This document shows positions 1 to 27,037 of a stretch of DNA of 64,000 nucleotides, in pieces; the first letter of the stretch is position 1; each line of letters starts with the position of its first letter. This stretch comes from Xestospongia bergquistia (lineage: Eukaryota; Porifera; Demospongiae; Haplosclerida; Petrosiidae). Under the pieces are notes generated by a model, which was not told the DNA's origin, ran no database searches, and worked only from the letters and a program-made list of their open reading frames with translations. The stretch spans positions 806,001 to 870,000 of the forward strand of contig OZ014424.1 in assembly GCA_963965975.1 (NCBI GenBank), in the 5' to 3' direction. A program made the translations under genes and the position numbers.

Positions 1-18
1 AATAGCTCTTAGTACTAG

Positions 19-2780
19 ATTTAATGAAGATAAATTGTGGATCAATGGAAAGTAATTAATAGATTAATCAATAAATAATATATTATAATATATTATTGTA
101 CCTTATATGTATCAAAAAATAATATAGTTAGTAATATTTTTATTATTCAATATTTTATTTTTTACGCAGACAAGAAAGTATAGATAATCCTCGAGTACAA
201 CGATGTCTAACACAAAGTACGTGTTAATTTTAGGAATATGATTATTATTGCGTGTACATGAGTTATCATAATAACAAAACCACACTAAATACTAAACATT
301 AAAATAATACAGTAAAGCATAGATTTCCTGTCGGACCTCTAATAAGTTTATAAAAACTCACTAAATGTCTAATAGGAATTTCATACTTTCCTGCATTTTG
401 TAATGTTTAATATTTAGTGGGTATGGTTTTCCATAGTGATGGGTCTCTAAATAGACAACGTTTTATTTGTTTTGTTTCTCTAGTACGACAAATAGCTCAA
501 ACGTCTTCAAAAATAGTCAATCAGGATATAATTACAAAGGGGTGTGTACATATCTGTTCTGAAAATAACTTCCCAACAGCTGCAGGCTTAGCATCGTCAG
601 CTGCTGGCTATGCTTGTTTAGGTAGTTAATAAATAGTTATTAACAACAATATTACATTAAAGTTGTAAATGATTGTATTAACAAATTATAGACTCAAGAC
701 ATTACATGTACTTACCCGATAGTGCTTCATCTACATGATAGACTCAGACTGGTACCATATGACGGTAGGATTGGTACCACATGTTGATAGACTCAGACTG
801 GTACCATATGATAGACTCAGACTTGTACCGTATGATAGACTCAGACTGGTACCTCTTAAAAGCATAGTTCTTTGATACTATTACATTATTTTCATTTACT
901 CTGTTTTTAGTTTATTGCTTAGCTCAAGTATATGGTCTGGAAAATGTAGAACTCTCAAAGATTGCCAGGTAAGAAGATCCATAGAGTTGGTATAACCATC
1001 TGTTTTCCACTATCTCGACTCATCCTCTCTCTCTCCTTTTTATCCTTTGCCTACATTTCTTCTTTCTCTCTTTCTTATAGACAGGGATCCGGTAGTGCTT
1101 GCCGAAGTATTTATGGTGGATTTGTAGCTTGGGAAAAAGGAGTGAGAGAAGATGGAGAAGATAGTTTAGCCATACAGGTAGATTGACATATGTATCCTCA
1201 ATAAGAGGTTGTCTCTTGTAAAGGTAGCTCCAGATAGTCATTGGCCAAATATGGAGGTACTCATTCTTGTGGTCAGTGATCAGAAGAAGGCAGTCAGTAG
1301 TACTACTGGAATGCAGACATCAGTCAAAACCAGTTCACTGATACAGGTAGCTACTAATAAATGTAACATTGAAGGACGAATGAGTTGACTATGAGCTTCC
1401 CTTCAAGAAAGAACTAACTAAATAGCAGATTTATATTTTCACATGAGGTGACAAACCCTGAGAGCAGGGCTAAATTAAGTGTATACTAGATAATACTCAA
1501 ATGCAAGTACAATCAGGGCCATCTACACTAATCAATGAGTCTAGTATAATCAGGGCCATCTACACTAATCAATGAGTCTATAAGTCTATAGATAATGTAT
1601 GACTTACAAATATTTTAGTTATTTTGTAAATATTACTATTGAACTTATTCACTTTAATAGTCTACCGCACAATGTAATCTATTTAAATTATATATCTCAT
1701 TAAAAAGAACAGCTGGAATTATTTTTATTTAAAAGGATACAATGTCTCTATTTTACAGTACAGAGCTAATGAAGTTGTTCCTCAAAGAATGGCTGCTATG
1801 AAAGAGGCAATTTTAAAGAAAGATTTTGACAAGTTTGGACAACTTACTATGCAGGTAAGTAAGTAGTCAGCCCAATTGTTTTAATCATGACTATTGTAAT
1901 GAACTGTAAGAAATAATTATAACGATGTTTTTATTTCTGTAACCCATCAAGTGATGTTTCCACATTATTTTTATCCCCTTGTAGGACAGTAACCAATTCC
2001 ATGCCATATGTTTGGACACATATCCTCCCATTTCCTATTTAAACGATACGTCTAAATATATAATACAGCTGGTCACCCAGTATAACAATGCTTATGGTTT
2101 AATTAAAGGAGCATACTCTTTTGACGCTGGCCCTAATGCAGTCATATTTGCTATGACAGAGAACATTCCAGAACTATTGTCTGTTGTGAGATATTACCTC
2201 CCACAACCATCTGGTGAAGAAAGGTATGAATCATGTGACAATTAAAAATGCATCTTTGAACAATGCATCTATGTCTGTCATAGTGATACTGCTTGTCAAA
2301 CTTTCCTCTATTGTTTTAAAAGGAGGGATTGATATGTTGCCAGACATTGTATAATTGCCAGACATTCTATAATTTGTTGCCAGACATTTGTAAAATTTTT
2401 TGTCTTTTTTTATAGAAAGTATTGTCGTGGTTTATCAGATGGTCTGAATCTAACTCCACCACCCAAAGTAATACAGCTGCACCCACGCATAGCAGTAATT
2501 CTTATCTGAAAATACACTCCCTCTAGGACATCATTGATGCTATTTCACTATCACCATGGGAACCAGGAGCTCTCCAATACATTATACATACGAAGGTAAA
2601 TAACAATATATAACTCAGGGAGTGACATTTATATCATTTCACGTATAACAATTGCCAAGAAATTATTATTAAAGACCTAAAGTGTATGTTATCGTACTGT
2701 AGGTTGGTCCTGATCCGCAAGTAATAGGTAATCTTGAGAGTAGTGATCATTTGCTTAACGAACAGGGTCTACCTCATTGA
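19..2780 (+). CDS. MVD: Diphosphomevalonate decarboxylase, 5' end outside window
   Basis: This enzyme converts mevalonate-5-diphosphate to isopentenyl diphosphate with ATP, the last step of the mevalonate pathway (sterols, dolichol, ubiquinone), in the cytosol. Exons by splice site and phase: 19-51, 170-216, 484-621, 911-968, 1081-1177, 1224-1346, 1759-1854, 1985-2223, 2416-2467, 2527-2595, 2703-2780 (stop TGA). The family signatures are [19 protein letters not shown] (exon 3), the glycine-rich ATP loop GSGSACRS (exon 5), [12 protein letters not shown], and FDAGPNAV (exon 8), which holds the catalytic Asp. The C-terminus, VGPDPQVIG...GLPH, also matches the family. The N-terminal exon or exons, about 50 residues in the human protein, lie upstream. 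The intron at 1178-1223 is only 46 bp. No frameshift was seen. A polyadenylation-like AATAAA lies at 2906-2911. Confidence 0.95.
721..858. repeat. Short direct repeats in an MVD intron
   Basis: About four imperfect copies of a GATAGACTCAGACTGGTACC-type unit lie in the intron between MVD exons 3 and 4. They are noncoding. Confidence 0.7.
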
Positions 2781-3143
2781 TCATGTAATATTGAATTTTT
2801 TATTGTAATATTATGTCTTTAATTACGACTTAAAGAACATTAATTTTATTGAATATCCTTTTAATTTGAGACATCAATTTATTTAATGGTTAATTTTAAT
2901 TAAACAATAAATCAATTTAACTAAAGATCAATAAATTAATATTAATTGAGTTTACCATTATTTATAATAATACAATAATGATATGATAGAAAAAAGAACA
3001 CACTTAGAACAACAAATAAGACTGTAGATGATGACTTAAAATTTTGTTAGATAACAGTGCCAAAATTTTGCATTGATATATCAAAAAAGTACTATCAACT
3101 AATAACTACACTAATATCGCCTCATGTGAGGTAGCAACTGGAT
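2781..3143. other. Convergent intergenic spacer MVD / DYNC1LI
   Basis: This 363-bp AT-rich spacer separates the stop codons of two genes pointing towards each other. It holds the likely 3' UTRs. AATAAA at 2906-2911 (+) suits MVD; a reverse-strand AATAAA equivalent at 2799-2804 could serve the dynein gene. Nothing coding was seen. Confidence 0.6.
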
Positions 3144-17664
<14,521 letters not shown>

Positions 17665-18111
17665 TTTCCAACTTAAAGCATGCGTATATATTAAAAGTGG
17701 ACGTGGCTACGTTATAATTAGCCTCACCTCTAAATTATGCGAATTTTGCAATCACTGATTATACTGCATTTACACACTGACCACAGCAGGAAAAGCAAGT
17801 TAGAGAAGAGAGATTGTTGTAAGTTTGAGCTATTTTTGAGATATGATACGTATATTTGTATACAGCTTGTTTCTATACTTGTATATAGTTAATATGGATG
17901 TTTGTTAGTCTTGCTAATGAGCTCAAGTTGTGAATTGCGTTTCAATAAATTTGTTTGAGCTTGTAGCTTGTGCACTAGAGTGTAGTCTAACAGGATTATG
18001 ATTTTTTGTGTAACCACACTCTAATTCAAGAATTTCACATATTTGATTTACTAGTAATTTAAAAGGTTTCTCCCATATTTTACAGTTCACTTAACCAAGC
18101 CATCACATATA
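17665..18111. promoter_or_regulatory. Head-to-head promoter region, DYNC1LI / ankyrin gene
   Basis: 447 bp separate two divergent start codons. A 5' UTR intron for the ankyrin gene is likely: donor GTAAG at 17819, acceptor TTTTACAG ending 18085, 26 bp before its ATG. That leaves roughly 150 bp of shared promoter (about 17665-17810). It holds a GCATGCG core near 17680 and GGACGTGGC near 17700. No TATA box stands out. Confidence 0.6.
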
Positions 18112-20649
18112 ATGGCTACATGGGGAAGAAGCTCCCCAACTAAAGAGATTATGCTACAAAGCAGTGTTGTGGGTGATATTGGATTAGTGCAGTCACTGAT
18201 GGCTTTAGACCCAAACACCTTACACTCCCGAAATTGTCACGGGTTAAGTGTATTACAACTAGCTATTATTCATAGACATTTCCGACTGGCGGAATATTTT
18301 ATACAGGAAGGTGTCAATGTCCAGTTGAAAGATAATCTTGGCTGGACTGCACTACATGATGCTGCTTTATATAGTTCTAGCACTCTTGTAGAAATATTAC
18401 TACAATATGGATCAAATATCATGGGTACAAATAACAAAGGAGAAAGGCCAATTGACGTAGCTGGCGATGTCGCTATGGAAACACTCCTCTGTGACAAAAT
18501 GGCTCTCGCAGGGCATTCTGTGTTAGCTTATGAATATAAAACAAATTTTGGTTTGTTTAGTACACAGGTGGGAGAGACTTGGAGCGATGACCCACAGGAA
18601 AATATAAATACAGATACAACTCTAAATTCTAACCAGATGGAACACAACAGAAGAAGCCAAGTTAATAAAGAAGTATCATTTTCCTGTGACCACAGAGGCC
18701 ACGGGAATGCCTCCAATATATCTTATTCATATTCGTCTATGAATAATAGTGTCAATCCTGAGGAGGCCAACATGAGTTGCTCCACCCTGCATAAATATCG
18801 TTGCTTCCGTACAACATCACAACTCCATAGTAATGCTGAAGTATATAAAAGCGCTCCGTTGAGTCCATTGCCTGAATGTTTAGTCGAGAATAGAGAGTCT
18901 TTTAACACCACTGGTCTATTAGATATTGACAATAGTGGCGCATCGAGTCAGCCTAGACGCCGAGTAACTAGTCCAGTCCCCAAACGCAAACTAAGTATAG
19001 CAGGTCTTGTTCCTATGTACCAGAGTGACGGTCATCTTCACAGGTCGCAGAGCTTCGACAACTTTAGCGACAGAACATCACCACCATCTGTTTCCAGACT
19101 TAACAGCGAACTAACGAGAAGTAGCAGCGACTTAAGAATGCATTTAACAGGAGACAAACGAGATACGCCAAAGAGAAGTGGCGAAATGGAGAAAATTGTT
19201 GACAGAGAAACGCCAATCGAGTTACTGAAAATGAGACCTCGAAAACCCTCCATCATAGACGCGAAGAGACGGAGAAGTCGCGAGAATGAGTCGGATCGTC
19301 GCAGTGTTAGTTTCCAGCCAGAGGTCCTCCTTCAAGAAGTAGTGACAGAAGGAGACGTCATCAAAGTTAAGGAGATCATAAAATCTGGTTTAGTGGAAGA
19401 TGTGAACAAAATAAGTCCAGTTGGACTAACAGCATTGCACCAAAGTGCACTAGATGGTAACTTGGAATGTGCTCGCACCCTTGTTCTTAATGGTGCTGAC
19501 GTCAACAGCATTGACGTTGAAGGTTGGTCACCTCTTCATGCTGCTGCAGCCACTGGTCATGCAGACATTGTCCGCTTTCTTCTTTGTGCTGGTTCTAACC
19601 CTGTTTTGAAAAATGATCAAGGTGAAACTCCATATGATGTTGCAAAGAAGGGATCCATCCAGAAAATGCTCCTACGAGCAGCCAGTGGCAAACCAGCTGA
19701 TCATTCTGACGATGAAATCTCTGATGGTGAGTTCTCCTCTGAAGAAGAGGAGGAATATAGTCATGCTGAATCGGATTCTGAGGATGATGTATGTTTCTCT
19801 GATTCAGATACCATGCTAAGTTTGAGCTGGAACAAGATCAAAAGTTTACGGAAGTCATCTGCTCGAGAGAATTTAGTCTCTCCTAGTCCACAGCGTGAGT
19901 CTGATAGTGTTTTTACAGAGCTACAAAATCCAAGTGTTATTGCATCAGATCTCTTAAAAGACCGTGAGTTATCAGACAGCACTTCCAGCTATGGTTCCAT
20001 GACTGAACAAGACCTCGACCGACACGAAGTTGCTAAACTATACGACAGCGAAACAAGTAGTGTGAGAATTTTGTGCAATGAAGATACAAACTTTACAGAT
20101 ACTGATCGAGAAACTGACCAAGGCTTTAGTACAATGGATGCCTCTAGTGATAGCTCACATCGAAGGATACTATTCTCTGATGATGAAGGAACCTCTCGAG
20201 ATGTACTTGATGCCGATTTAGAACCCGGTACTTACGATTATAAGTTTCAAGAAGCTGTACTCAGCTGCGATGTAGAGGCTGTTACAAAACTGCTCAAAAG
20301 TAAATCAAACATCGACATTAATCGCATTAACACGACATCAGGCATCAGTGCTTTGCATCATGCCGTGCTTGAAGAAAACTATGCACTAGTTCAACATTTA
20401 GTCTGCGACTTCAAATGTGATGTCAACCTCAAAGATATTGATGGGTGGACACCACTTCACGCAGCCAGTGCTGTCGGTAGCATCAGAATAGCGCAATTTT
20501 TACTCGACCATGGAGCCAAAGCCTCGATATTAAACAATAACTGTGAATTCCCAGTCGACGTTACAGATGAGGAGAGTATGGAAGTATTGTTAAAGAAGGC
20601 AATGCTTGGACCTACTATTGGAAAAATGTTTAAGGGTGTCTTCAGGTAA
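18112..20649 (+). CDS. Ankyrin-repeat protein with PP1-docking motif
   Basis: The single long exon encodes 845 aa. Three separated ankyrin blocks can be read: residues about 15-125 (GWTALHDAA), 405-520 (GLTALHQSA, GWSPLHAAA) and 715-835 (GISALHHAV, GWTPLHAAS). Between them lie Ser-rich basic and acidic (EEEEEYSHAESDSEDD) low-complexity linkers. RRSVSF at residues 396-401 fits the RVxF consensus for protein phosphatase 1 and sits directly before the middle block. That is the layout of PPP1R27/PPP1R12-type regulators, and the middle block resembles PPP1R27 in sequence. The inferred role is a PP1 targeting or scaffold subunit. The stop follows TTC-AGG; AG|GTAAAG is also a good splice donor, so the protein may continue into exons at 21874-21939 and 22423-22621. 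The absence of introns in 2.5 kb is unusual for this locus. Confidence 0.85.
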   Translation: MATWGRSSPTKEIMLQSSVVGDIGLVQSLMALDPNTLHSRNCHGLSVLQLAIIHRHFRLAEYFIQEGVNVQLKDNLGWTALHDAALYSSSTLVEILLQYGSNIMGTNNKGERPIDVAGDVAMETLLCDKMALAGHSVLAYEYKTNFGLFSTQVGETWSDDPQENINTDTTLNSNQMEHNRRSQVNKEVSFSCDHRGHGNASNISYSYSSMNNSVNPEEANMSCSTLHKYRCFRTTSQLHSNAEVYKSAPLSPLPECLVENRESFNTTGLLDIDNSGASSQPRRRVTSPVPKRKLSIAGLVPMYQSDGHLHRSQSFDNFSDRTSPPSVSRLNSELTRSSSDLRMHLTGDKRDTPKRSGEMEKIVDRETPIELLKMRPRKPSIIDAKRRRSRENESDRRSVSFQPEVLLQEVVTEGDVIKVKEIIKSGLVEDVNKISPVGLTALHQSALDGNLECARTLVLNGADVNSIDVEGWSPLHAAAATGHADIVRFLLCAGSNPVLKNDQGETPYDVAKKGSIQKMLLRAASGKPADHSDDEISDGEFSSEEEEEYSHAESDSEDDVCFSDSDTMLSLSWNKIKSLRKSSARENLVSPSPQRESDSVFTELQNPSVIASDLLKDRELSDSTSSYGSMTEQDLDRHEVAKLYDSETSSVRILCNEDTNFTDTDRETDQGFSTMDASSDSSHRRILFSDDEGTSRDVLDADLEPGTYDYKFQEAVLSCDVEAVTKLLKSKSNIDINRINTTSGISALHHAVLEENYALVQHLVCDFKCDVNLKDIDGWTPLHAASAVGSIRIAQFLLDHGAKASILNNNCEFPVDVTDEESMEVLLKKAMLGPTIGKMFKGVFR

Positions 20650-21873
20650 AGACTACAAGTTCGACTTTTCACATTTGACTTTTCAATTTTTTGTGATGTA
20701 TGTATGTGACCATTTATGTTGTCCTCTTTCAATTCATTGTTTTATTACATTGTATGTTATTTTGTATTGATTTATACAAATGACGACATCTTTACTTTTT
20801 TGAAACTCATTGAATTATATATTTAACCAATCACTTGTTGTATACTTGCCTCTCTCAATGTATCATTTGAGTTACAAAGTTTTAACGGTGTAATTATAGT
20901 CTTATTTTTATTGCTCATTCTTTTCATTTCAAAAAGACTTACTCTCATTTAAAATTGACACATATTTACATCTAAGACATTGGATATGATGATTGAAATA
21001 CTCAGCTGCATATATATATATATATACCATCATTAGTTTCCATGGCAATAATATTTAACAATACTACCTTCTGATGTGATGTTTGTATCTATATATATTT
21101 TACACTTCAGTCCAGAGGGGTTTTAAATTATCCAAGTATCGAAAGTCAGCTACAGGGTCATCACCTCCAGCTGTGTTTAGTACATAGCATGTAGTCAACT
21201 CAGCCAAGATGTTGGCACGTTGTCAAGTGTTAACACTTAATATATTATATTAGTAAAGTTTATCAACAATTAGGACTATATCTCTCCTCAGATATTGGGT
21301 ATATGCTTGTACAGCTAACCACAAATTAACAATAAAATAGTAGTCTTTAGATTACGATACGTTTGTATGCTGATTTGAGGTTGTTATAGTGATATAAGGG
21401 ACTATTTAGTAAAATGATCTTGTACCAAGTTACATAAATAGATTTCTATATGCTTATCTAGCCAATATTATGATGGCTTCAGTACTTTCATGATGAATTA
21501 TTGATAATAGATACAAACAGTGAAAGGATAGATTACATGCAATGAAATAATATATATTAATATGAATAACAATTTGGTAGTGAGTGAACACCAATGTGCT
21601 TTATAAAGCATTACACATATAACCTTACCTAGTACTAGTCAAGTGTAATTCCTTTAACGATATCATTTTGTGACAGCTTGTAAACACATTCATAAGAACA
21701 AGACTCTCATGTTCTTATAGTTCACATTGGTAGCTATATTTTTTAGTACATGCACCATATTGCCATAGCAACAATAAAGTAGCACTAACTACAAAACATT
21801 AAAGTACATCTACACGTATAAGTCAGTACTACATATCTTCATTCCAATGTACATTCGTTATGTATATTCACAG

Positions 21874-21939
21874 ACAGCTGGAAAGACATTGGTTATGCCT
21901 CCGATTAAATGTGACACCAAGTCTGTATGCTTACGTCAG
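21874..21939 (+). CDS. Possible second exon of the ankyrin gene
   Basis: A 66-nt open segment is bounded by TATTCACAG and GTAACA. In the phase left by the potential donor at 20646 it reads R-QLERHWLCLRLNVTPSLYAYV-R, which looks coding, and it ends in the phase needed by the next candidate exon (22423-22621). It could instead belong to a separate gene or be chance. I recognise no domain. Confidence 0.4.
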
Positions 21940-22422
21940 GTAACAAAATATTTGAGTCAATAACTAATTTAGTTGTGCTCCATTGAATTAAATGAGTAAC
22001 TACCTACTCCAACATGGAGTCACCTGTGAAGTTTGTTAGTTATGATTCTTATGAATCTATAGTACACTAGTGCTATGAACCATACGTTACCTTATACTCC
22101 TCTCCTTCCCCACTCAAATACAAGCTGTTTTCCCAAGCTAACATGCTCTGTATAAGTGTATATGGACTAATCCTTATCTGTAATATACATCTACATGATC
22201 TACATGATCTACATGATCTATATGCATAAACATTTCCAGCTGCCGTTTAGTTTAAACAACAGGAAAAAGATATGGACTTCCTCATTGAACCTTCAATTAA
22301 TGTCTATTATTCATAAGGCATCCATGAGAAAAGAAAGATAATATCATTGATCATTTATCAATTGCCCTTTGTGTAATTACTTCCTTGTGCTTTGAAAGTT
22401 TCTTAATGATATTTAATGTTAG

Positions 22423-22621
22423 AACTACAAGAGATCAGAGAAAGTTAGTTAAACTGTGTTATTTATTGAAATGTAAACAAGAACGATATGCAAAGTATAA
22501 AGAGTATGTTGATTTTGAGCTAAAGAGAGGCGACTTAAGGCCTAGATTTCACTATCAACCAATATGGTTTACAGCTGCGAGTTTACCATGTCTCACATAC
22601 ATATGTCATGCACATATATAA
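22423..22621 (+). CDS. Possible terminal exon of the ankyrin gene
   Basis: The open segment starts after an AATGTTAG acceptor and ends at TAA, with 66 codons rich in Lys, Arg and Tyr (TTRDQRKLVKLCYLLKCKQE...). The reading phase matches the 21874-21939 segment and, through it, the ankyrin exon. The composition is more protein-like than the AT-rich surroundings, but I know no homologue. Confidence rests on phase consistency alone. Confidence 0.4.
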
Positions 22622-23224
22622 AGTTAATACTATCATACCCATTACAACTACAATAACATCAAAAACATAACATATAATTGGTCTTTGTAAACTAATATAG
22701 TACCATATGCATTACTAAATCGTGTATGTTCAGGTGGCGTTTTGAACATTCCCAATTCTTGTGCTAACAGCCAACATCTATGATGTTATTCCAAATGATA
22801 GTTATTAATTTATATGCAAACTGTAATGTTGATTTAGTATATATACCAAATTATTTAAGGATTCAAAATATTGGTGACTACTTTCAGTTTACTTACATGT
22901 ACAGTTGATGACGTACTCTTTTCAAAAACAGACACATGCTCCCAATACACCTCATATAATTCCATATTATTGTTATATATTACAGTATTATTTTGACACC
23001 AGCTGGTGCTGCCCAGTTATATTCCCTCCATTACTAACAATAATGATTGTATTCATTATATTACCAACTGATTATTCAATAGAAATCATAACCTCATTAT
23101 GAGGTGTTATATAGACTGTTTATTGGAGGTAAGCATAGCTATTTATGGAGTGTTAGGTAATGAAAGTAATGAATGTCACATTTGATAGCCATATATACTA
23201 ACCTTGCAATGTAAGCACAAACAA

Positions 23225-23590
23225 TGTGACCTCTCTATATAGGAAATTGGCCTTAGTATAGAGGTGTCCTCAATACAGAGGACACTTTTATACTATTGGT
23301 ATAGGACTAGGACAAGTGCCCTCAATATAGAGGTTATATAATACACTAAAGTATTAGTATGGGGCTAGAACAAGTGTCCTCAATATAGAGGTTGTATAAT
23401 ATACTAAAGTATTAGTATGGGGCTAGAACAAGTGCCCTCAATATAGAGGTTATATAATACACTAAAGTATTAGTATGAGACTAGAACAAGTGTCCTCAAT
23501 ATGTTGTATAATACACTAAAGTATTAGTACGGGACTAGAATAAGTGTCCTAAATATGGAGAGTGTCCTTAATTTAGAGTGCCTTTTATAA
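23225..23590 (+). repeat. 58-bp satellite array (plus orientation)
   Basis: About six units of a roughly 58-bp repeat with core ACTAAAGTATTAGTATGGG followed by CTAGAACAAGTGTCCTCAAT. Each unit holds the near-palindrome CCTCAATATAGAGG. The family was seen only in the 23-30 kb region. Confidence 0.92.
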
Positions 23591-24054
23591 AAGATACTAC
23601 TGTACAATAATATTATGTTGATAATAATCATGGCAAATCACTCATGCAGTAGGTATATTAATTGACAATCGTTATTAAATTAGTGGTTAGGTGTTAGCCA
23701 TAACAGATGGACTTGAGGTAATATATATTATTATAATTTAAACAGTGGCAAAATGGTAACCATAGACAACACAGAATTCAATGATGAGCTTGTTTTTCCA
23801 TTATATTATAGGATATCTTACATAGCAAAGCTACTTGTGTAGTATGATAGGTGCATAACACCAAGTGTACTGCTGGAATTCTGTAGGTATTTGGTAGCAC
23901 TTGTAAATTGCAGCTGTGCGTGACTGAAAACTATCTATTAATGTATCCATTTATCATTCATCCATCTATCCAAGCGATCCAAATATTGTTATTAGTTGAA
24001 TTACTTTTGTTAAAGATACTAATTATAGCACATTACACAAAACTCCTATAATTA

Positions 24055-24605
24055 TCACATCACACGAGAATCCTATATTACCATATACACAAACTCCTAT
24101 ATTACCACATACACAAACTCCTATATTACCACATACACACAAACTCCTATATTACCACAAACACAAACTCCTATATTACCACATACACACAAACTCCTAT
24201 ATTACCACATACACAAACTCCTATATTACCACATACACACAAACTCCTATATTACCACATACACAAACTCCTATATTACCACATACACACAAACTTCTAT
24301 ATTACCACATACACACAAACTCCTATATTACCACATACACACAAACTCCTATATTACCACATACACAAACTCCTATATTACCACATACACACAAACTCCT
24401 ATATTACCACATACACACAAACTCCTATATTACCACAAACACAAACTCCTATATTACCACATACACACAAACTCCTATATTACCACATACACAAACTCCT
24501 ATATTACCACATACACACAAACTCCTATATTACCACATACACAAACTCCTATATTACCACATACACACAAACTTCTATATTGCCACATACACAAACTCCT
24601 ATATA
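24055..24605. repeat. 24/26-bp tandem array
   Basis: More than 20 copies of CACATACACAAACTCCTATA-type units, alternating between 24 and 26 bp according to one extra CA. The array is about 550 bp and noncoding. Confidence 0.95.
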
Positions 24606-24944
24606 ATTACATATACCACATAGTAATGAGATCATTACAACATCAACATAGTGAATCCACTTACAACTATATACTACATGTCTAGATCATTCATAACACA
24701 TGTAGAGAAGATCTGTAGTCATGATATCATACTCTACTTCCTTAATAAGTCAAGTACATGTACATATATGTGTGTGTGTACTATTAATATTAAAATCATA
24801 TTTTTATTAAATGAACTTGTGGCCACAAATAAATCAAATCATTCAATTTATTTGAACAGTTTCCATAACAACATGACTATAAAATGCTATTTGTAGAATC
24901 TTATTAGAAGCATAGTGGAATGACTCATAAAGGACACTATTGAA

Positions 24945-25225
24945 TATAAGGATATCCCTTCTGTTGATAGGACACTTGTTCTAGTCCCATACTAATACTT
25001 TAGTGTATTATACAACCTCTATATTTAGGACACTTGTTCTAGTCCCATACTAATACTTTAGTGTATTATACAACCTTTATATTGAGGACATTTGTTCTAG
25101 TCCCATACTAATACTTTAGTGTATTATACAACCTCTATATTGAGGACACTTGTTCTAGTCCCATACTAATACTTTAGTGTACTATGCAACTTTTTTCTGT
25201 CTATATTGAGGACAGTTTCAAAGAT
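24945..25225 (-). repeat. 58-bp satellite array (minus orientation)
   Basis: About four and a half units of the 58-bp family, inverted relative to the array at 23.2-23.6 kb, with the 24/26-bp array between them. Confidence 0.92.
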
Positions 25226-26747
25226 CCCAGACTGTCTGTTGTAAAGAAGTCTAGCCATATATGTACATAAAGGTAGAAGTCATCAATTAATTTGTGTTTA
25301 TTTATCAGTTAATATCTCTAATGTTTGACCAGCTGCATCAATCCTAGCCAATCCTTCATATCCACTTAAACAAACAGCTCTATACTACATCCTAAATTGG
25401 TAATAAACAAACTAACTAAAATCAGAAACTATGCTTTTATTTTCCTATAACTACCTTCCCATTCTTTATAGCAGACATAATAATATTAACGTGTCTATAC
25501 TCTTGTTTACATTATAGAATTGAGTCACACTGTAAACTTAATGTGTGAGTTTAACAACAAACAAATGCTCAAATGCCAAGCAAAACACTAACCATTGCAT
25601 AACAAACGATATCCCTTATCACTCATATTATTAACCAACATTAATAATTGCTTTCATACCAATTCTAAATAAACTCTATATTGATTTAAGAATTTAAAAG
25701 TACCGTCAATTATTACAAACATACTGATGTAATAGCTCGTTAATAACCCTATTACTATTGATGGAACTATGTGTGCAGTCTTGACATTGTATTGCTGGGT
25801 GTAATCAGGTATTGTGTAAGAAGCCTTTATGATGATACATGATCTATTGTTAAAGCTAACAGGATGCAATAGCTTGTTGTGGTTTGTGATAATTCTCTTT
25901 GTTGTGGTTGGCAATTACTTCAATGATCCAGGGGAGTAGTGTGCTAGTCTTTGTTATTAATGGCAATTTGATATGGAAGCCTCAACTGATAAAGAGAGTG
26001 ATTTAACATTTATGGTATTAACTTGTAGCAGCAATTATTGAAACTGTAAAAGACATACATAATATCAAAGGATCTAAAATAACAAAAAGGGAGTTACTGG
26101 TTGCAAACAGTAGACGCCTCGAGATATCTTAAATGCCACTCGGTCTGGTTGCTCTGGTTGCTTATTTGTACTCAATAGCTATTTGTTACATCATTAAATG
26201 AGTCCTAATTGGTGACTGATTCAGCCAACCTGTTTGTTTGTCCTTTATGTCCATCTATGTTCCTTTCTGTTAGTGTGTATGTCTGTCTGTCTATTTATTT
26301 ATGCCCACTTTCTTGTCTCTTAGTTTAACCATTTGTCTGTTCCTTTGTCTGTCTGTCTGTCTGTCATACAACGATCTATCAATTTTGTTTAACAATTCAT
26401 CCATTTATATATATATTGATTTCATTAACACCACTTCATCTGATGACTTCAATCTACAAACACAGAAGTACTAAAAATACACATGTATTTATTTTCATAC
26501 TTCTGTAACAACACATATACACACCTCACTCATGAATCTTAGCCATGTAAACATGTTGTGAAGTCATTTAATGTAGTGTAATATTTATGTTATAAGAGGG
26601 AGAGAGAGCATTGTATGAGAGAGGGACCAGTACATCTATCTAACAGTCTATTGTATTTGGGAGAAAACTTCACTTAAAGAGTTAGAATCATTTTAAGCAG
26701 CTGTCTTCCATTATATTAATGATCCTGTCTTATGTTCAGTATGGCAG

Positions 26748-27037
26748 TCAAGCAGAGACTACCTGATCATTTCTGATCTGACAAGCCACAATCTAACAGA
26801 ATTGAATGTCATAATTTATACTTTCATCTACGTCATAATTCCCACTCTAACCAATACGCCCATATATATACATGTACATGTATATATAATAACAATAACA
26901 ATTAGCTGTCCTGATCATAACACAACAATCAAGCTGAGACTACCTGATCATTTCTGATCTGACAAGCTACAATCTAACAGAATTAGATGTCATAATTCAT
27001 ACTTTCATCTACGTCATACTCCACACTCCAACCAATG
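26748..27037. repeat. Tandem duplication with 181-bp period
   Basis: A block of about 105 bp (GAGACTACCTGATCATTTCT, then GATCTGACAAGC and a CTACGTCATA end) occurs at 26748 and again at 26929 with roughly 90% identity. No coding potential was seen. Confidence 0.85.

Noticed and set aside
18270..20732. Minus-strand frames inside the ankyrin exon
   Set aside because: Antisense shadows of a strongly coding exon; no motifs.
22905..23102. Plus-strand 65-codon frame as continuation of the ankyrin gene
   Set aside because: It lacks an acceptor in a compatible phase and has noise-like composition.
25654..25914. Minus-strand 86-codon frame
   Set aside because: No domain and no splice partner; composition typical of AT-rich intergenic sequence.
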